A stretch of DNA of 7,086 nucleotides, from positions 1 through 7,086 of the forward strand of contig SKIX01000084.1 of assembly GCA_007116195.1 (NCBI GenBank), written 5' to 3'. Shown here piece after piece: positions 6,595 through 7,086 of the stretch. The stretch is from Marinospirillum sp. (GTDB taxonomy: Bacteria > Pseudomonadota > Gammaproteobacteria > Pseudomonadales > Halomonadaceae). Numbering within the stretch: position 1 is the first letter of the stretch; the number at the start of each line of letters is the position of its first letter. The position numbers and the translations under genes are program-made. The notes beneath the pieces are model-generated. The model searched no databases. It saw nothing but the letters and a program-made list of their open reading frames with translations, and was not told the origin of the DNA.

Positions 6595-6619
6595 GCTGGA
6601 CGGCCTTTAGAGTGTAATA

Positions 6620-6635
6620 TAGACTTATCGGTCTA
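6620..6635. promoter_or_regulatory. TetR-type operator palindrome in the tolC-like leader
   Basis: TAGACTTATCGGTCTA has perfect 5-base arms TAGAC and GTCTA around six bases. The right half CGGTCTA resembles the half-site of TAGACC..GGTCTA operators bound by several TetR-family repressors of proteobacteria, recalled from memory. It lies about 19-35 bases after the predicted transcription start, where a bound repressor would block elongation or initiation. A cognate regulator gene is not in the window. Confidence 0.4.
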
Positions 6636-6648
6636 ATTTTCCTGTGGC

Positions 6649-6654
6649 AAAGGG
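6649..6654 (+). promoter_or_regulatory. Ribosome-binding site deciding the tolC-like start
   Basis: AAAGGG lies 8 bases before ATG 6663, which begins a typical signal peptide. This fixes the start of the gene that runs off the right edge. Confidence 0.6.
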
Positions 6655-6662
6655 TAAACTTC

Positions 6663-7086
6663 ATGTTCCGTAAATTCCTTCTGGCGACTGCACTTGCTGT
6701 GCCGCTAACTACGCTTGCTCATGCTGCTGATTTATTACAGGTTTATGAAGATGCAGTGCTGCAAGATGCTGAGCTGGCTGTAGAAAAAACACGCCTGGAG
6801 CAGGCTCGTGCGCAAATACGTCAGGCGGATTCGGCAATACTGCCCAGCTTGACCGCTAGTGGCGACTGGCAGCGTCGTGACCCTGATGGTGGGGAATCAG
6901 AGAGTAACCTGGCCCTGACTCTGGAGGCTCGGCAGGTGTTGTTCAGTGGTGAGGCCTGGTATGGTCGCACTTCTGCACAAAAGCAGTTTTTAGCAGCTGA
7001 AGCTCGCTTTAGAGATGTTGAGCAGGAGCTGTTGCTGAGAGTTTCTGAGGCCTATTTCGGTGTTCTGCGCGCTGAAGATAATCTGA
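6663..7086 (+). CDS. tolC: TolC-family outer-membrane channel protein, 5' part (cut by the right edge)
   Basis: The visible 141 codons encode the N-terminal third of a TolC-family outer-membrane efflux protein. Such proteins form a trimeric channel across the periplasm that serves type I secretion and RND or MFS/ABC drug efflux. Residues 1-21 are a Sec signal peptide: Phe-Arg-Lys, a hydrophobic core LLATALAVPL, then a cut after Ala-His-Ala. The mature start ADLLQVYEDAVLQDAEL fits the usual ADLLQVYxxAxxxDPEL of the TolC subgroup. It is followed by a long helix with EQARAQIRQADSAILPSL, strand-like residues TASGDWQRRD, an ARQVLFSGEAWYGR turn, and a second helix ending in SEAYFGVLRAEDNL. The frame is open to the window end. 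The family assignment is firm, while true TolC versus a paralogue cannot be settled from this part. It is divergent from the gcdH operon and is likely under a TetR-type repressor. Confidence 0.9.
   Translation, partial: MFRKFLLATALAVPLTTLAHAADLLQVYEDAVLQDAELAVEKTRLEQARAQIRQADSAILPSLTASGDWQRRDPDGGESESNLALTLEARQVLFSGEAWYGRTSAQKQFLAAEARFRDVEQELLLRVSEAYFGVLRAEDNL

Larger units (their letters stand above)
6484..6662. other. Divergent intergenic region between the gcdH operon and the tolC-like gene
   Basis: This 179-bp stretch separates two genes read outward from it. Rightward it has a TATAAT box, a TetR-type palindrome and the AAAGGG ribosome-binding site. Leftward it has GGAG for the unknown protein. 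A possible leftward promoter is TTGCCT, 16 bases, then CATAAG, read on the minus strand in roughly 6554-6525. An 8-base direct repeat GCCTTTAG lies at 6542-6549 and 6603-6610. Confidence 0.45.

Noticed and set aside
6542..6610. Direct repeat GCCTTTAG at 6542-6549 and 6603-6610.
   Set aside because: Eight bases twice in an AT-rich 180-bp gap is expected fairly often by chance, and no symmetry links it to the promoter.

Overview
The window looks like a chromosomal stretch of a free-living gammaproteobacterium, probably marine or Oceanospirillales-like. This rests on protein character only: a GabT very close to the enterobacterial enzyme, a GcdH of the glutaryl-CoA type, a Gram-negative AbrB-type membrane protein, a TolC-family outer-membrane protein with a clean signal peptide, and a soluble multi-PAS chemoreceptor. 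Base composition is moderate and even. I see no insertion sequence, phage gene, CRISPR array, rRNA or tRNA.

Left part (1-1718). A minus-strand gene begins at 32 and runs off the left edge. Divergent from it is a tandem-PAS cytoplasmic chemoreceptor broken into two frames. The first reading frame (212-592) encodes one complete PAS domain with the heme-ligand and distal-arginine pattern of FixL. The second (from about 567 to 1718) carries the C-terminal half of a second PAS domain, two more PAS-like domains and a short chemotaxis signalling hairpin. The N-terminal half of the second PAS domain is absent in every frame, so this is a deletion of roughly 220-260 bp with loss of frame, not a one-base error.

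Middle part (1807-4743). A small stand-alone cyclic-nucleotide-binding-fold protein converges on, and overlaps by 45 bp, a ten-or-so-helix AbrB-family membrane protein on the minus strand. Divergent from the latter, across 99 bp, is gabT, an omega-amino-acid aminotransferase.

Right part (4766-7086). gcdH (glutaryl-CoA dehydrogenase) converges on gabT and is the second gene of a minus-strand pair. The first gene of the pair encodes a 176-residue protein I do not recognise, and its stop codon overlaps the gcdH ribosome-binding site. Divergent from this pair is the 5' part of a tolC-like gene with a consensus -10 box and a TetR-type palindrome in its leader.

Metabolic theme: next to gcdH, the gabT product may serve as the 5-aminovalerate aminotransferase (DavT role) of lysine breakdown through glutarate. 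That pathway ends at glutaryl-CoA, which GcdH converts to crotonyl-CoA. The sensory, transport and efflux genes show no visible link to this pathway.
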